A DNA stretch of 64,000 nucleotides from an uncultured Chlorobiaceae bacterium (GTDB lineage Bacteria; Bacteroidota; Chlorobiia; Chlorobiales; Chlorobiaceae): assembly GCA_903820085.1 (NCBI GenBank), contig CAIJGA010000001.1, forward strand, positions 124,001 through 188,000, in the 5' to 3' direction. This document shows, piece after piece, positions 1 to 8,596 of this stretch (its first letter is position 1; every line of letters starts with the position of its first letter). Both the position numbers and the translations under genes were made by a program. The notes beneath the pieces were generated by a model that worked only from the letters and a program-made list of their open reading frames with translations, had not been told where the DNA came from and made no database searches.

Positions 1-1172
1 ACATGCCGGACCAGATGGTGGCCAACAGTTGCTTTGGCGAAGAAATTAGCCGTACTGTCGAGGAATTTCTCCAACTCATGCCGGATTCCGCTCACAAACA
101 AAGCATATCTGATATGCTCACCGGATGCTATTATCCGGGAAGCACCTTCGAGATGAGCTTTGCGCGCATCATGATGCAACTTTTCCGCCAGCAGCCCCTG
201 ATTCTGCTCTCAAGCCAGGATCCCGAGTTCAAGCAACTTTCAGCCAAAATCTTTTTGCAGGAGCTCTCAACCTCACCGACCTCCTCCTATAATGTCGTCG
301 CACAAAGTTCACGCCTCGAAAATCTGGGCTACACGGCACAAACAAAACCAAGAACGGTCAATCTTTTTCATATCAACCATCTTGGCCAGCGGCAGAAAAT
401 TGAGCACCCGACCGAAGATTCTTTTTCAATTCTGCCCGACAAACAACGCTATTCAAAACACCAACTGCTTGAACTCTGTCAGGATCACCCTGAACAGTTC
501 AGCCCCAACGTCGTCCTCCGGCCCATTATCCAGGATTATGTCCTGCCGACCTTTGCCTGCATTGCCGGGCCAGGAGAGATCAGCTACCTTGCGCAGTACC
601 GCAAAAACTACGAACACTTTGGCATTACCATGCCGTTTATTATTCCCCGAGGAAGCTTTACTCTGGTTGAACCAAAAATCAGCCGAATTATGGATAAGCT
701 TCTCCAGGTCATCGGAAAACCGGGACTATCGCGCAAGCAAATATATCATGCGCTCTTCAGCGACCTGCAACAGTTGAAAAAAAGTGCCATAGGCATCGCT
801 GAGAACCCTAAACTTGAGGCACTGTTCGAAGAGACAAAAAAGGAGATGAACCGGGCGCTGGACGCTCTCATACCGGTGCTTGCCAAGATTGACCCTACTC
901 TTGAACCGCTTCTGGCGGCATCAACAGTCCAGGCGGCAAAAATTATCGAAACAATTGAACAGAAAACATGGAAGGCGAGCCGGCGTAAACACGAAGAGCT
1001 TTTTGAGCAGATACTGAAAGCAGAAACCGCTCTTTTTCCGGAAGGGCTGCCCCAGGAGAGGCTCATCAATATTTTTTATTATCTCAACAAGTACGGCATG
1101 GAGCTGATCGATACCTTGAAGAATCTGCTGAACGGTCATGCAACCGAAGCACATATCATTGTCGAACTGTAG
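1..1172 (+). CDS. bshC: Bacillithiol biosynthesis cysteine-adding enzyme BshC, C-terminal part
   Basis: The reading frame is open from the window edge, so the 5' end is missing; the family is about 530-550 residues and roughly 390 are present. BshC is the putative ligase that adds cysteine to glucosaminyl-malate in the last step of bacillithiol synthesis. The visible part carries family motifs: the GCYYPGSTF stretch near residue 46, a conserved [15 protein letters not shown] block, [10 protein letters not shown], and the [15 protein letters not shown] segment, followed by a helical coiled-coil C-terminus. Chlorobiaceae are known to make bacillithiol derivatives, which fits the host. The gene ends 12 bases from a convergent regulator gene. 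The identity is strong; the true start lies outside the window. Confidence 0.88.
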   Translation, partial: MPDQMVANSCFGEEISRTVEEFLQLMPDSAHKQSISDMLTGCYYPGSTFEMSFARIMMQLFRQQPLILLSSQDPEFKQLSAKIFLQELSTSPTSSYNVVAQSSRLENLGYTAQTKPRTVNLFHINHLGQRQKIEHPTEDSFSILPDKQRYSKHQLLELCQDHPEQFSPNVVLRPIIQDYVLPTFACIAGPGEISYLAQYRKNYEHFGITMPFIIPRGSFTLVEPKISRIMDKLLQVIGKPGLSRKQIYHALFSDLQQLKKSAIGIAENPKLEALFEETKKEMNRALDALIPVLAKIDPTLEPLLAASTVQAAKIIETIEQKTWKASRRKHEELFEQILKAETALFPEGLPQERLINIFYYLNKYGMELIDTLKNLLNGHATEAHIIVEL

Positions 1173-1184
1173 GACTCGCAGACT

Positions 1185-1493
1185 TCATTTCCCTGCTTTG
1201 TCCTCTTTTTGCAGCAGATGACAGCAGTTACAGACAATTTGATGAAGGTCATCGGGCTCAGCCTCTTCACAGATTTTTTTAACCGCTATTTCAATCTCCT
1301 TGCGGTAGCTTCTGCTCTTCTGCAATTGCATGCCCCGTTTTTTATGGATATACTGCGAAACAGCAGCGGGTGTAACGCCAAGTTTCTTTGCCGCCTGCGA
1401 CTGGGTCATGCCGGTTTTAACGAGCTCAATGGCAAGATCGGCCCTGATTTGAGGCAGATGGTACCATACAGCTTTTTCACAGGGAAATATCAC
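1185..1493 (-). CDS. HTH transcriptional regulator with C-terminal cysteine cluster (COG2522-like)
   Basis: A 102-residue protein starting with GTG. Residues 4-55 (PCEKAVWYHLPQIRADL..., then GMTQSQAAKKLGVTPAAVSQYI) match the compact Xre-type helix-turn-helix of COG2522-like regulators, which typically begin with the same P-C-E-x2-VWY-x-LP pattern; this supports the start. The C-terminus holds four cysteines (C75, C88, C90, C91), a possible metal or redox site, with C5 at the N-terminus. It is the last gene of the minus-strand run, 11 bases after the LOG gene, and converges on bshC. A role in sensing metal or thiol status is inference only. Confidence 0.7.
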   Translation of the reverse strand: MIFPCEKAVWYHLPQIRADLAIELVKTGMTQSQAAKKLGVTPAAVSQYIHKKRGMQLQKSRSYRKEIEIAVKKICEEAEPDDLHQIVCNCCHLLQKEDKAGK

Positions 1494-1504
1494 GATAACA
1501 CGCG

Positions 1505-2251
1505 TTAGAAATTAAGGGAATAGCCGTCAGGATAAAATCTTTTGATAATTTCTATTACCTCTTCCGGACTATCCTCCAGATAGATGAATTCAAGATCGTC
1601 AGCATGGATATAACCGTTCTCCCGGTACATGCTCTCCTCGATCCAGCTATATAGTCCACCCCAATAGCTTTTTCCAACCAATATAACAGGAAAGCGTTCA
1701 CTTTTTCCGGTCTGTATCAACGTAATGGCTTCCATTACTTCATCAAGCGTACCAAAACCACCCGGCAGAGCAATAAATGCCTGGGCATATTTCATGAACA
1801 TTACTTTGCGAACAAAGAAATACTGAAAACTTACCAGTTTGCCATGATCAATAAATTTATTTGGCTGCTGCTGGTTCGGAAGCTTGATATTGAAGCCGAT
1901 AGATTCTCCGCCAGCACTTTGAGCCCCCTTGTTCGCCGCCATCATCACACCCGGCCCTCCTCCGGTTATCACTGAGAAGCCCTCAGTGGCAAGAAGACAA
2001 CCAAGTTTTTCCGCAAGAAGAAATTCAGGACTATCAGCCTGCACCCGTGTAGAACCGAAAACGGCAACGGCAGGACCGGCTTCGGACATCATCTCAAAAC
2101 CGCTGACAAATTCCGCCATGATCTTGAAAACGCGCCATCCGTCAGCCATGAAATCACTTTCACGGTTTAAACTGACATGCTGGGGAACAATCTTCCCTAT
2201 CTTCTCCTCTTCCGTTCCTGACGGACGACGATAAATATCCATACGTTTCAA
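1505..2251 (-). CDS. LOG family nucleotide-binding protein (TIGR00730-like)
   Basis: A Rossmann-fold protein of 248 residues. It shows the two hallmarks of the LOG/lysine-decarboxylase-like family: [13 protein letters not shown] at about residues 97-109 and PGGFGTLDE at 163-171, the latter being the phosphate-binding and catalytic signature. Family members hydrolyse nucleoside 5'-monophosphates to base and ribose 5-phosphate; some make cytokinins, others are general nucleotide hydrolases. The about 60-residue N-terminal extension before the Rossmann fold is common in bacterial type II members. The start ATG overlaps the stop of the upstream amidotransferase gene by four bases, indicating translational coupling. 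The substrate cannot be read from sequence. Confidence 0.82.
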   Translation of the reverse strand: MKRMDIYRRPSGTEEEKIGKIVPQHVSLNRESDFMADGWRVFKIMAEFVSGFEMMSEAGPAVAVFGSTRVQADSPEFLLAEKLGCLLATEGFSVITGGGPGVMMAANKGAQSAGGESIGFNIKLPNQQQPNKFIDHGKLVSFQYFFVRKVMFMKYAQAFIALPGGFGTLDEVMEAITLIQTGKSERFPVILVGKSYWGGLYSWIEESMYRENGYIHADDLEFIYLEDSPEEVIEIIKRFYPDGYSLNF

Positions 2252-2832
2252 ACCTTTTCAATCAAGTACGACAGTTCAAGAAAATTCCTGATTATTTTTT
2301 TCCCCTCACTGGTCATGATAGATTCAGGATGAAACTGGACGCCATAAAGCAGAAGCTGCTCCGAATCCATTCCCATGATTACTCCGTCCTCAGTCCATGC
2401 CCGAATAACAAGGGTATCGGGGAGAGTTTCGCGTTCAACAATGAGTGAGTGGTATCTTGTTGCTACAAAAGGATTGTCAACTCCATTGAAAATCCCCCGG
2501 TTGTCATGGTAAACCTGTGAGGTTTTGCCATGCATGATCGTGCCTGCCCTTACCACCCTGCCACCCAAAGCAGAACCAATCGACTGATGCCCGAGACATA
2601 CTCCGAGAAGAGGAATTCTGCCCTTTACCGCTTGGATCAGGGGCACCGATACTCCGGCATCGTCAGGTGTCCCCGGACCAGGCGAAATAACAATTTTTTC
2701 CGGAGCCAGAGCGATAATCTCTTCGACAGATAGCTCGTCATTTCGATATACCTCTACGGGCGTCCCGGACTCTCCAATATATTGTACCAGGTTATAGGTA
2801 AAAGAATCATAATTATCGATAACAAGAATCAT
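2248..2832 (-). CDS. trpG: Anthranilate/aminodeoxychorismate synthase glutamine amidotransferase subunit (TrpG/PabA)
   Basis: A class I glutamine amidotransferase of 194 residues, the normal length for stand-alone TrpG or PabA. The start [15 protein letters not shown] is diagnostic. The triad is visible: C79 in [10 protein letters not shown]168 and E170 in QFHPES. The subunit delivers ammonia from glutamine to a chorismate-using TrpE or PabB partner, for tryptophan or folate. No partner gene lies nearby, so TrpG and PabA cannot be separated, and one protein may serve both. It is overlapped by the LOG gene and lies 27 bases downstream of the GlmU-like gene, in the same minus-strand run. Confidence 0.88.
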   Translation of the reverse strand: MILVIDNYDSFTYNLVQYIGESGTPVEVYRNDELSVEEIIALAPEKIVISPGPGTPDDAGVSVPLIQAVKGRIPLLGVCLGHQSIGSALGGRVVRAGTIMHGKTSQVYHDNRGIFNGVDNPFVATRYHSLIVERETLPDTLVIRAWTEDGVIMGMDSEQLLLYGVQFHPESIMTSEGKKIIRNFLELSYLIEKV

Positions 2833-2859
2833 GCAAAGTCCACTTAAAAATTAGACAAA

Positions 2860-4101
2860 TCACCTCAATACGTCGGCCATGCCGGCAACAAACCGAAACA
2901 TCGACTCATAGGTACTGCTCATCACAACCTGACGGCGCTCCATAACCCTGCGCGCAGTTTCAACAGCTTTTTCAACCTCATACGGTTCAAAGCCGTCAAT
3001 GCCGCCCCACGAAAAAGAGGGGACCTCCTTCGGAGGAAATCCGCCACCGAAAATATTCGCCCCTGTTCCGACAACAGTGCCTGTATTGAACATCGAATTA
3101 ATAGAACTCTTGCTGTGGTCACCCATCAGCAATCCGAGAAACTGCAGGCCTGTCATCTGCATCCGGCCATTATGAAACAACTTTATCCGGCTATAGTTAT
3201 TCTTGAGATCACTGGTATTCGTACCAGCGCCAAGATTACACCAGGATGAAATATACGAGTGGCCAAGAAAGCCGTCATGCTGCTTGTTGACAAAAGGCTC
3301 AATAAAAGAATCTTCAACTTCCCCGCCAACTCTTGATGCCGTCCCAACCGTGACATTGCTGTAAATTTTCGCACCAATCTTCACCCGAGACCAAGGTGCA
3401 AGAAAAACATTCTGCATCAATACTGCCTGCGGATCAACAATAGCACCAGCCCCGATCGCAACAAACCCATCATCACCATCAAGGACAGCACCCGCCCGGA
3501 CAACAGCTCCGGAACCAATATAAATATTCGAAGGGTTGACAATGGCGACTGAAGGGTGAACATCTCCCTCGATACGACCAAGCTCCAGCGTTTCGGCATC
3601 CCGCAAAAGCTCATCGGGATGCAACGCAATCATATCCCAGATGTGGCGAATGATCCTGAACCCCGTTATCTCTTCGGTAATGAGCTCTCCGGCAAGAGTC
3701 GATGTATCAAGAAGGTCCGGCAGCAGACCGTCATCACCCGTTATCAGTGAGCTCGGTACTCTTGCAAACAGCAGATCACCACCCTGCATGTAAGCCCTTC
3801 CCGGCTCAAAGGAATCTTCGACAATCACTCTGGACGATGCCTCATCAAAAACAATACGGCCGTTGACCAGCAGTATATCCCTCTCTTCAATACGGTTGAC
3901 CACGTATTCGGGATGCTGTTCAGCAAAAAAGGGAGCAAGATAACGACGAAGATGCCAGGTAAGATCTACCTCTCCCCTGGTCGAACACTCAAGTTTTTCC
4001 TGAAGTGAGCGAAACCCGGTACCAAGACCGTAAACCGGTTTAAGATTGACAAGAGGCATCAGCTCCAGAACCTTGCTGTCTTCAAAAACAATTACCTGCA
4101 T
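2860..4101 (-). CDS. Alternative GlmU-type sugar nucleotidyltransferase/acetyltransferase (TIGR03991-like)
   Basis: About 413 residues. The N-terminal part (MQVIVFEDSKVLELMPL, later GRIVFD) resembles the divergent nucleotidyltransferase half of the 'alternative' GlmU family of Bacteroidetes/Chlorobi. The C-terminal part is a left-handed beta-helix with hexapeptide repeats (for example IGSGAVVRAGAVLDG and IGAKIYSNVTVGTASRVGG), the acyltransferase fold. The predicted role is making UDP-N-acetylglucosamine from glucosamine-1-phosphate for peptidoglycan and LPS. I chose ATG 4101 rather than 4131 because an AAGGAAAGG-like ribosome-binding site lies just upstream of it. Classical GlmU has the same two-domain order but different N-terminal motifs. 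Confidence 0.72.
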   Translation of the reverse strand: MQVIVFEDSKVLELMPLVNLKPVYGLGTGFRSLQEKLECSTRGEVDLTWHLRRYLAPFFAEQHPEYVVNRIEERDILLVNGRIVFDEASSRVIVEDSFEPGRAYMQGGDLLFARVPSSLITGDDGLLPDLLDTSTLAGELITEEITGFRIIRHIWDMIALHPDELLRDAETLELGRIEGDVHPSVAIVNPSNIYIGSGAVVRAGAVLDGDDGFVAIGAGAIVDPQAVLMQNVFLAPWSRVKIGAKIYSNVTVGTASRVGGEVEDSFIEPFVNKQHDGFLGHSYISSWCNLGAGTNTSDLKNNYSRIKLFHNGRMQMTGLQFLGLLMGDHSKSSINSMFNTGTVVGTGANIFGGGFPPKEVPSFSWGGIDGFEPYEVEKAVETARRVMERRQVVMSSTYESMFRFVAGMADVLR

Positions 4102-4161
4102 AAGGCAAACACCTTTCCTTCTATTAGCCATTCACGTTACAAACCACGCATAAGTGAATAT

Positions 4162-4186
4162 AAAAAAAGCCGGGGACTTGCCCGAC
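4162..4186 (-). terminator. Rho-independent terminator after the lipid kinase gene
   Basis: Read on the minus strand, GTCGGG and CCCGGC pair (one G-T wobble) around a six-base loop and are followed directly by seven T residues. It lies about 40 bases past the stop of the lipid kinase gene, and suggests that the GlmU-like gene has its own promoter in the 60 bases before its start. Confidence 0.7.
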
Positions 4187-4224
4187 CGTTAAAGATTCTG
4201 CTATTGAGGGATAACTGAGCAGAG

Positions 4225-5151
4225 TCAAGCTGGCGGCACCAGATCACAAAGCACATTGATCCCCTTTTGGGCAACCGAAATCATAACCCTGCCATGAATG
4301 TTATCGTAGACCTCTCCATCCATGTGCATAACTTCAGGCACCATCAACGTCACCTCAACGCTCCTCGCTTTGCAGTAGAGGACTTTGGGATCGTTGATCT
4401 GTGTTCCCTTAAGGTATTTGAGCACAAATCGAAAGAATTCATGCTTCGGTACAGCCCTGAGAATACAGACATCAAGCAAACCGTCCGACAACTCAGCATG
4501 AGGCGCAATCACAAATTTGCCACCTTCGATTTTTCCGTTTGAAACCGAAAACGCAAAAACCGGTTCATGAAGCTCCAGAACAGAATCCTCTAGGGTGATG
4601 GTAACCTGCATGGGTATGGGCGAGTAACCGGCAAGCACACTGAAAAGCGCATAGATGTAACCCAACTCGCCTTTTAACCAGGGGGCACGTTTAACAGCTT
4701 TCGCAACTCTGCCGGTAAAACCGATACCCATGGAATTGATGAAATATCGGTGGTTGGAACGACCGAATACAACACTGCCGACATCAACATTTTTACTTCC
4801 CGCATCGAAAAAATGGCTGATTCCTGAGTGTGGCCTGTTATGGGGATTCAGTGTTTTGATAAAATCATTTGCCGATCCTATCGGTAAAATTCCGACTGTA
4901 ACTCCCTCTCCCGCAACGGCATTGATTACTTCATGAAGGGTACCGTCCCCACCACAAGCAATCAGACAACTGCTCTCCCGAATACCTGAACGAGCTATCT
5001 CTGCCGCATGTCCGGCATAAACCGTGGTAACCAGTGCGGAATCATTCCTGCCAGCAACAAGCGCTTTCAGCCATCCCGCCTTGCGTGAAGCGCGACCTTT
5101 ATCAGCCGCAGGATTATAAATAAAAAGATAGCCGGAACGATTGTTTATCAT
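4225..5151 (-). CDS. Diacylglycerol/lipid kinase family protein (YegS/BmrU type)
   Basis: A 308-residue protein with the DAGK catalytic fold. GGDGTLHEVINAV (from residue 67) is the nucleotide-binding signature, and GILPIGSANDFIKTL (88-102) is the second conserved block. The C-terminal beta-sandwich contains SDGLLDVCIL and an HMDGEVY segment typical of the YegS/DgkB superfamily. Members phosphorylate diacylglycerol or related lipids with ATP at the membrane surface. The start MINNRSGYLFIYNP fits the family, whose first strand begins here. The gene is transcribed alone and is followed by a terminator. Family certainty is high; lipid substrate is unknown. Confidence 0.85.
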   Translation of the reverse strand: MINNRSGYLFIYNPAADKGRASRKAGWLKALVAGRNDSALVTTVYAGHAAEIARSGIRESSCLIACGGDGTLHEVINAVAGEGVTVGILPIGSANDFIKTLNPHNRPHSGISHFFDAGSKNVDVGSVVFGRSNHRYFINSMGIGFTGRVAKAVKRAPWLKGELGYIYALFSVLAGYSPIPMQVTITLEDSVLELHEPVFAFSVSNGKIEGGKFVIAPHAELSDGLLDVCILRAVPKHEFFRFVLKYLKGTQINDPKVLYCKARSVEVTLMVPEVMHMDGEVYDNIHGRVMISVAQKGINVLCDLVPPA

Positions 5152-5478
5152 CCTGAAAAGTAAAAAAAAGGAGCCGCCAACAAAACCCTCTCAGGAATTA
5201 AGATCAACAACCGAGCGGTCAAGGCGAAGCTTTTTTAATATTTTCAGAATTTTTTTTCTAAAGAACACTTTTGACGTATTAATGATGTATATAATACCTG
5301 ACTTTATGATAAAGAAATATCACAAATAATATTGCTTTATTATAAAAAAAGCACAATATTACTTTTATAAATACGTAGGAATATATAGTACGGCAGTGAT
5401 AGTTTTCATAAATGTCACAGTTGGAGCTATAGTAAGCTAACAAAGGGAAAAAATGAGGTAGACCGGGAGGATTCCTCA
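5152..5478. other. AT-rich intergenic region with a dyad
   Basis: About 330 bases between the divergent lipid kinase gene and the leader ORF. Bases 5231-5420 are strikingly AT-rich with runs of A and T. An 8-bp inverted repeat TAATATTG / CAATATTA sits at 5327-5334 and 5354-5361. TTGACG (5271-5276) and TATAAT (5290-5295) occur but are only 13 bases apart, so they do not form a convincing sigma-70 pair. I see no RNA gene. It must hold promoters for both directions. Confidence 0.5.
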
Positions 5479-5583
5479 ATGATAAAAACGGCACGTCTTA
5501 AAGCTGTTTCAAGAATATGCCGGTTAAGTTATTTTATACAGCGTAAAGATGTTACCATAACTCGAATAAACCCGATGATATAA
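5479..5583 (+). CDS. Small leader ORF (34 residues) coupled to the LuxR-type regulator
   Basis: ATG 5479 is preceded by a strong Shine-Dalgarno sequence, GGGAGG, eight bases upstream. The frame encodes 34 mostly basic residues (starting MIKTARLKAV, ending RINPMI) and stops with TAA at 5581-5583. The A at 5583 is also the first base of the regulator's ATG, giving a TAATG overlap. The downstream ATG has no Shine-Dalgarno sequence of its own, which is the usual layout of translational coupling. It may be a regulatory leader peptide or a small functional protein; I recognise no family. Support rests on the ribosome-binding site and the stop/start overlap only. Confidence 0.5.
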   Translation: MIKTARLKAVSRICRLSYFIQRKDVTITRINPMI

Positions 5584-6086
5584 TGAACGCACATGTAGAA
5601 CAAACCAGCAAGAGCAGTGTTGATTACGAAAAAGAAATTTCAGCTCTTCGCACCAGAATTGCAAATCAGGATCTTGAACTGACAAGGGTTTCAACCGCAA
5701 TTGCAGAGAAAACCAATTCTTTGCGCAATCTTCTTGACCAGATACACGCTCTTGAAATTGATACCGCTGTAAAAAGGTTGATGACCGATTCATGTCTAAG
5801 CCTTATTGAAACCGAAACTATTGAAAAACGTCTTAACATCGAACTCACTGAATCAGATTCAGTCTTTTTGTCGAAGCTGCAGAAAAAACATGCCAACCTC
5901 AACCAGCGTGAACTGAGAATCAGTCTGCTTGTAAAACTGAACTACGACACCAGGGAGATTGGCCGTTCGGTTGGCATCTCAACAAGAGGCATGGAAAGTA
6001 TCCGCTACAGAATGCACAAAAAGCTTGGCCTTGGAAAACACCAGTCAATCAAGACCTACCTTTCAGATCTTGCTGTTACATTGTAA
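5583..6086 (+). CDS. Orphan regulator: coiled coil plus LuxR-type helix-turn-helix
   Basis: A 167-residue protein without a receiver or ligand-binding domain. Residues about 12-60 form a predicted coiled coil (heptad-rich EKEISALRTRIANQDLEL and onward). Residues about 106-160 form a LuxR/GerE-type HTH: LNQREL, then LLVKLNYDTREIGRSVGIS, then MESIRYRMHKKLGL, the recognition-helix pattern. Such C-termini are common in Bacteroidetes/Chlorobi regulators, where they usually follow sensor modules; here only a coiled coil precedes. The gene has no Shine-Dalgarno sequence and overlaps the 34-residue leader ORF. A terminator follows. The target genes are unknown; the HTH assignment is good. Confidence 0.75.
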   Translation: MNAHVEQTSKSSVDYEKEISALRTRIANQDLELTRVSTAIAEKTNSLRNLLDQIHALEIDTAVKRLMTDSCLSLIETETIEKRLNIELTESDSVFLSKLQKKHANLNQRELRISLLVKLNYDTREIGRSVGISTRGMESIRYRMHKKLGLGKHQSIKTYLSDLAVTL

Positions 6087-6112
6087 GCTGTAGGGTTCGC
6101 CGGATAAATATC

Positions 6113-6146
6113 AAAAGCCTCTGTTTCTCCTGAAGCAGAGGCTTTT
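6113..6146. terminator. Bidirectional terminator between the regulator and the dehydrogenase gene
   Basis: A perfect 11-bp inverted repeat, AAAAGCCTCTG (6113-6123) and CAGAGGCTTTT (6136-6146), lies between convergent genes. The A/T ends give a T-run in both directions, so it can serve both transcripts. Confidence 0.82.
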
Positions 6147-6162
6147 GTGCGTATACCCTAAG

Positions 6163-7545
6163 TCACCTCCCCATGATAAAGAGGGTTTTGATATTGACGA
6201 ATTCTTTGATGCCGTAACTTGAAAGCTCGCGACCGTACCCTGACTCTTTGACGCCGCCGAAAGGGAGTCGCGGATCGGATTTTACCATGCTGTTGATAAA
6301 ACAGCTCCCGACATCAAGCCGGTCGGCGATAGCAAGCGCCCGTTCAAGGTTGGCAGAAAAAACAGCCGAGCCCAGTCCATAAGGAGTATCGTTGGCAATC
6401 ATGACTGCTTCGGCATCATCCTGTGCTTCGATAAGTGTTGCAACAGGACCGAAGGTCTCTTCGCTGTAGGTCGCCATTCCCTTGCGGACCCCCGAAAGAA
6501 TGGTTGGAGGATAGAAAAAGCCTTTACCGGGAGGAATTTCCCCTCCGCAAAGCAGCCGTGCACCTGCTGCTACGCTCAGCAAAACCTGCCCGTGAAGCTG
6601 CTCACGGAGATCGGAACGCGCAATCGGCCCTACCTCAACAGTAGGGTTGAAGGGGTCGCAAAAAACCGCCGACTTCATGCGCTTCAGAAAAAGTGCTTCG
6701 AACTGCTCCATGACAGGGGCTTGCACAATAAAACGTTTGGCGGCGATGCAACTCTGACCAGTGTTCAGGAGACGGGCCGCAATACATTGATCAACGGCCA
6801 GTGTCAGGTCGGCATCATCAAGCACAATATAGGGATCACTGCCGCCAAGCTCGAGCACGCTCCTTTTCAGGGCTCGTCCGGCTTTAGCGGCAACAGCACG
6901 ACCTGCCGCGGTACTTCCCGTCACCGATACCGCTTTGAGTGCCGGATGATCAATCATGAAACCGGTCAACCGGTCAACATCTGCAAGAGCGATATGCACG
7001 GTACGGTAGAGATGCCGAGGAAAGCCTGCCTCCCGAAAAAGATCCTCAATGGCAATCGCTGAGCCGGTCACATTGGGTGAGTGCTTGACAATAATGCCGT
7101 TGCCTGCCATGATGGCCGGTGCGGCAAAACGGAAAACCTGCCAGAAGGGAAAATTCCAGGGCATGACACCCAAAACAAGCCCGAGCGGCTCACATTTCAC
7201 CACTCCCCTTGCCCCGCCATCAAGAGCACTTTCTTCCGGTTGTAAAAAGAGTGCCGCATGTTCGGCATAAAAATCGCAGACCCAGGAACACTTCACCACT
7301 TCAGCCGCTGCCTGCGCAAGGGGCTTGCCCATTTCACGGCTTATGAGTGCAGCATGACGCTCCTTCTGGTCGCGGAGAAGCGAGGCAAGGCGCCTCAGCA
7401 GCGTACTGCGTTCCTGCATGGAAACCCCTCTCCATGAAAGGAAATCTTGATGGGAGACGGATAAGATTTCTTCAATATCGCCGGATGTCATGGCCTGATA
7501 TTCGGCAATCACCTCTTCAGTAGCCGGATTGACGGTAAGAATCAT
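6163..7545 (-). CDS. Succinate-semialdehyde dehydrogenase-type NAD(P)-dependent aldehyde dehydrogenase
   Basis: A 460-residue aldehyde dehydrogenase of the GabD/Sad subgroup. Catalytic residues are visible: N131 in MPWNFPFWQ, E232 in LELGGSDP, and nucleophile C266 in NTGQSCIAAKRF, the GQSCxAAKR form typical of succinate-semialdehyde dehydrogenases. The C-terminal LPFGGVKESGYGRE motif is also present. It would oxidise succinate semialdehyde or a similar short aldehyde in the cytoplasm. It is the last gene of a recG-rsgA-dehydrogenase run, 55 bases after rsgA. The exact substrate is inferred from the subgroup motif. In an organism with a reductive TCA cycle the source of the aldehyde is unclear. 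Confidence 0.83.
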   Translation of the reverse strand: MILTVNPATEEVIAEYQAMTSGDIEEILSVSHQDFLSWRGVSMQERSTLLRRLASLLRDQKERHAALISREMGKPLAQAAAEVVKCSWVCDFYAEHAALFLQPEESALDGGARGVVKCEPLGLVLGVMPWNFPFWQVFRFAAPAIMAGNGIIVKHSPNVTGSAIAIEDLFREAGFPRHLYRTVHIALADVDRLTGFMIDHPALKAVSVTGSTAAGRAVAAKAGRALKRSVLELGGSDPYIVLDDADLTLAVDQCIAARLLNTGQSCIAAKRFIVQAPVMEQFEALFLKRMKSAVFCDPFNPTVEVGPIARSDLREQLHGQVLLSVAAGARLLCGGEIPPGKGFFYPPTILSGVRKGMATYSEETFGPVATLIEAQDDAEAVMIANDTPYGLGSAVFSANLERALAIADRLDVGSCFINSMVKSDPRLPFGGVKESGYGRELSSYGIKEFVNIKTLFIMGR

Positions 7546-7573
7546 TGGTCAGAATGGTTCAGGATGGCAAAAG

Positions 7574-7597
7574 CTGTACACCCGGAAAAGTGTACAG
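7574..7597. repeat. Short perfect inverted repeat after rsgA
   Basis: CTGTACAC (7574-7581) and GTGTACAG (7590-7597) form an 8-bp stem with an 8-base loop. It begins four bases past the rsgA stop and ends before the dehydrogenase start. There is no T-run, so it is not a standard terminator; it could affect mRNA stability or be an operator. Confidence 0.4.
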
Positions 7598-7600
7598 GAG

Positions 7601-8566
7601 TCAACGGTCACGGTCAATACTCTCGTAAATGGCAAGATAACTCTCATAACGCTCAGGATCAATATGGCCCGACTCAACAGCCTTCTGGATTCCGCACTCC
7701 GGCTCGACCGTGTGCGTGCAAGATGAATAGGCACACTTCGGCATATAGGAAAGAAACTCCTTGAAATAGAAGCGCAGGTTTTCGCGGGTGATCCCTGAAA
7801 GATTGAACTCCCTTATCCCCGGCGTATCGATGATATAGCCTCCGCGGGGGAGGGCAAGCATGACCGCACTGCTTGTGGTGTGAAGCCCCTTTCCGGTCTT
7901 CTCATTTGTTTCACCGGTTCGAAGCAGCTCCTCGCCGAAAAGCTGATTGATCAGGGTTGACTTACCAACCCCAGAATGGCCACTCAAGGCAGAAAGCTTT
8001 CCGGCAAGAACCTTACGGAGAGCTTTCATCCCGCTATTCTCCTCGGCACTCGTATAGAGAATTCGGCAACCAAGTGCATGATAAGGCTTCATCAGCTCAC
8101 GGGTCTCCGTCGACTCTTCAAGATCCATCTTGTTGACCACAATAACCGTCTCCAACTGTTCAGATTCAGCAAAAACCAGATAACGGTCGATAAGTCGTGT
8201 ACTGAGAGGAGGGTCAAAGGCCGAAACAACCACCACCAGTTGATCGATATTGGCCGCAATCACCTGAACTTTCTCCTTGCTGCGATTCCGGCGAAGATCC
8301 CGTTTTCTTGTCAGGGCACTCCGGCGTCGTTCTACGAGAGTAATGACCGCCTCAAACAAATCCGTGCCCGTTTCAGTCTCTTTGAGTACCACCCGGTCGC
8401 CTACAGCAACGAGAGAGGAAAAATCATTCTCCGTCTTTGTTCCGGGGTATGTCCGGCATCTGAACTCCTCACCCCCATCCGAAAGGACCATATAGGTTGA
8501 GCCGGTAACTTCAATAACCATACCACCGGTCACCTCTCCAGGCTCTCTTTTACGCTTCATGTTCAC
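7601..8566 (-). CDS. rsgA: Ribosome small-subunit-dependent GTPase RsgA
   Basis: A 321-residue circularly permuted GTPase that helps 30S subunit maturation. The motif order is the permuted one: G4 NKMD at 145-148 precedes G1 GHSGVGKS at 196-203, followed by G3 DTPG at 247-250. The N-terminal OB fold (about 1-90) and a C-terminal zinc knuckle (C278, C283, H285, C291) are present. The start could be M1 or M3 (MNMKRKREPG); both are in frame. It lies 30 bases downstream of recG on the same strand. The identification is firm. Confidence 0.95.
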   Translation of the reverse strand: MNMKRKREPGEVTGGMVIEVTGSTYMVLSDGGEEFRCRTYPGTKTENDFSSLVAVGDRVVLKETETGTDLFEAVITLVERRRSALTRKRDLRRNRSKEKVQVIAANIDQLVVVVSAFDPPLSTRLIDRYLVFAESEQLETVIVVNKMDLEESTETRELMKPYHALGCRILYTSAEENSGMKALRKVLAGKLSALSGHSGVGKSTLINQLFGEELLRTGETNEKTGKGLHTTSSAVMLALPRGGYIIDTPGIREFNLSGITRENLRFYFKEFLSYMPKCAYSSCTHTVEPECGIQKAVESGHIDPERYESYLAIYESIDRDR

Positions 8567-8596
8567 CGATTTACGCTCCCCTACTTTTCAAAAAAA

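Noticed and set aside
292-777. Long overlapping frame inside bshC and similar shadow frames inside metH, menE and recG
   Set aside because: They lie wholly inside strongly supported genes, have low-complexity Ser/Arg-rich translations and no family motifs.
5271-5295. TTGACG/TATAAT promoter in the AT-rich spacer
   Set aside because: Spacing is 13 bases, well short of the usual 16-18.
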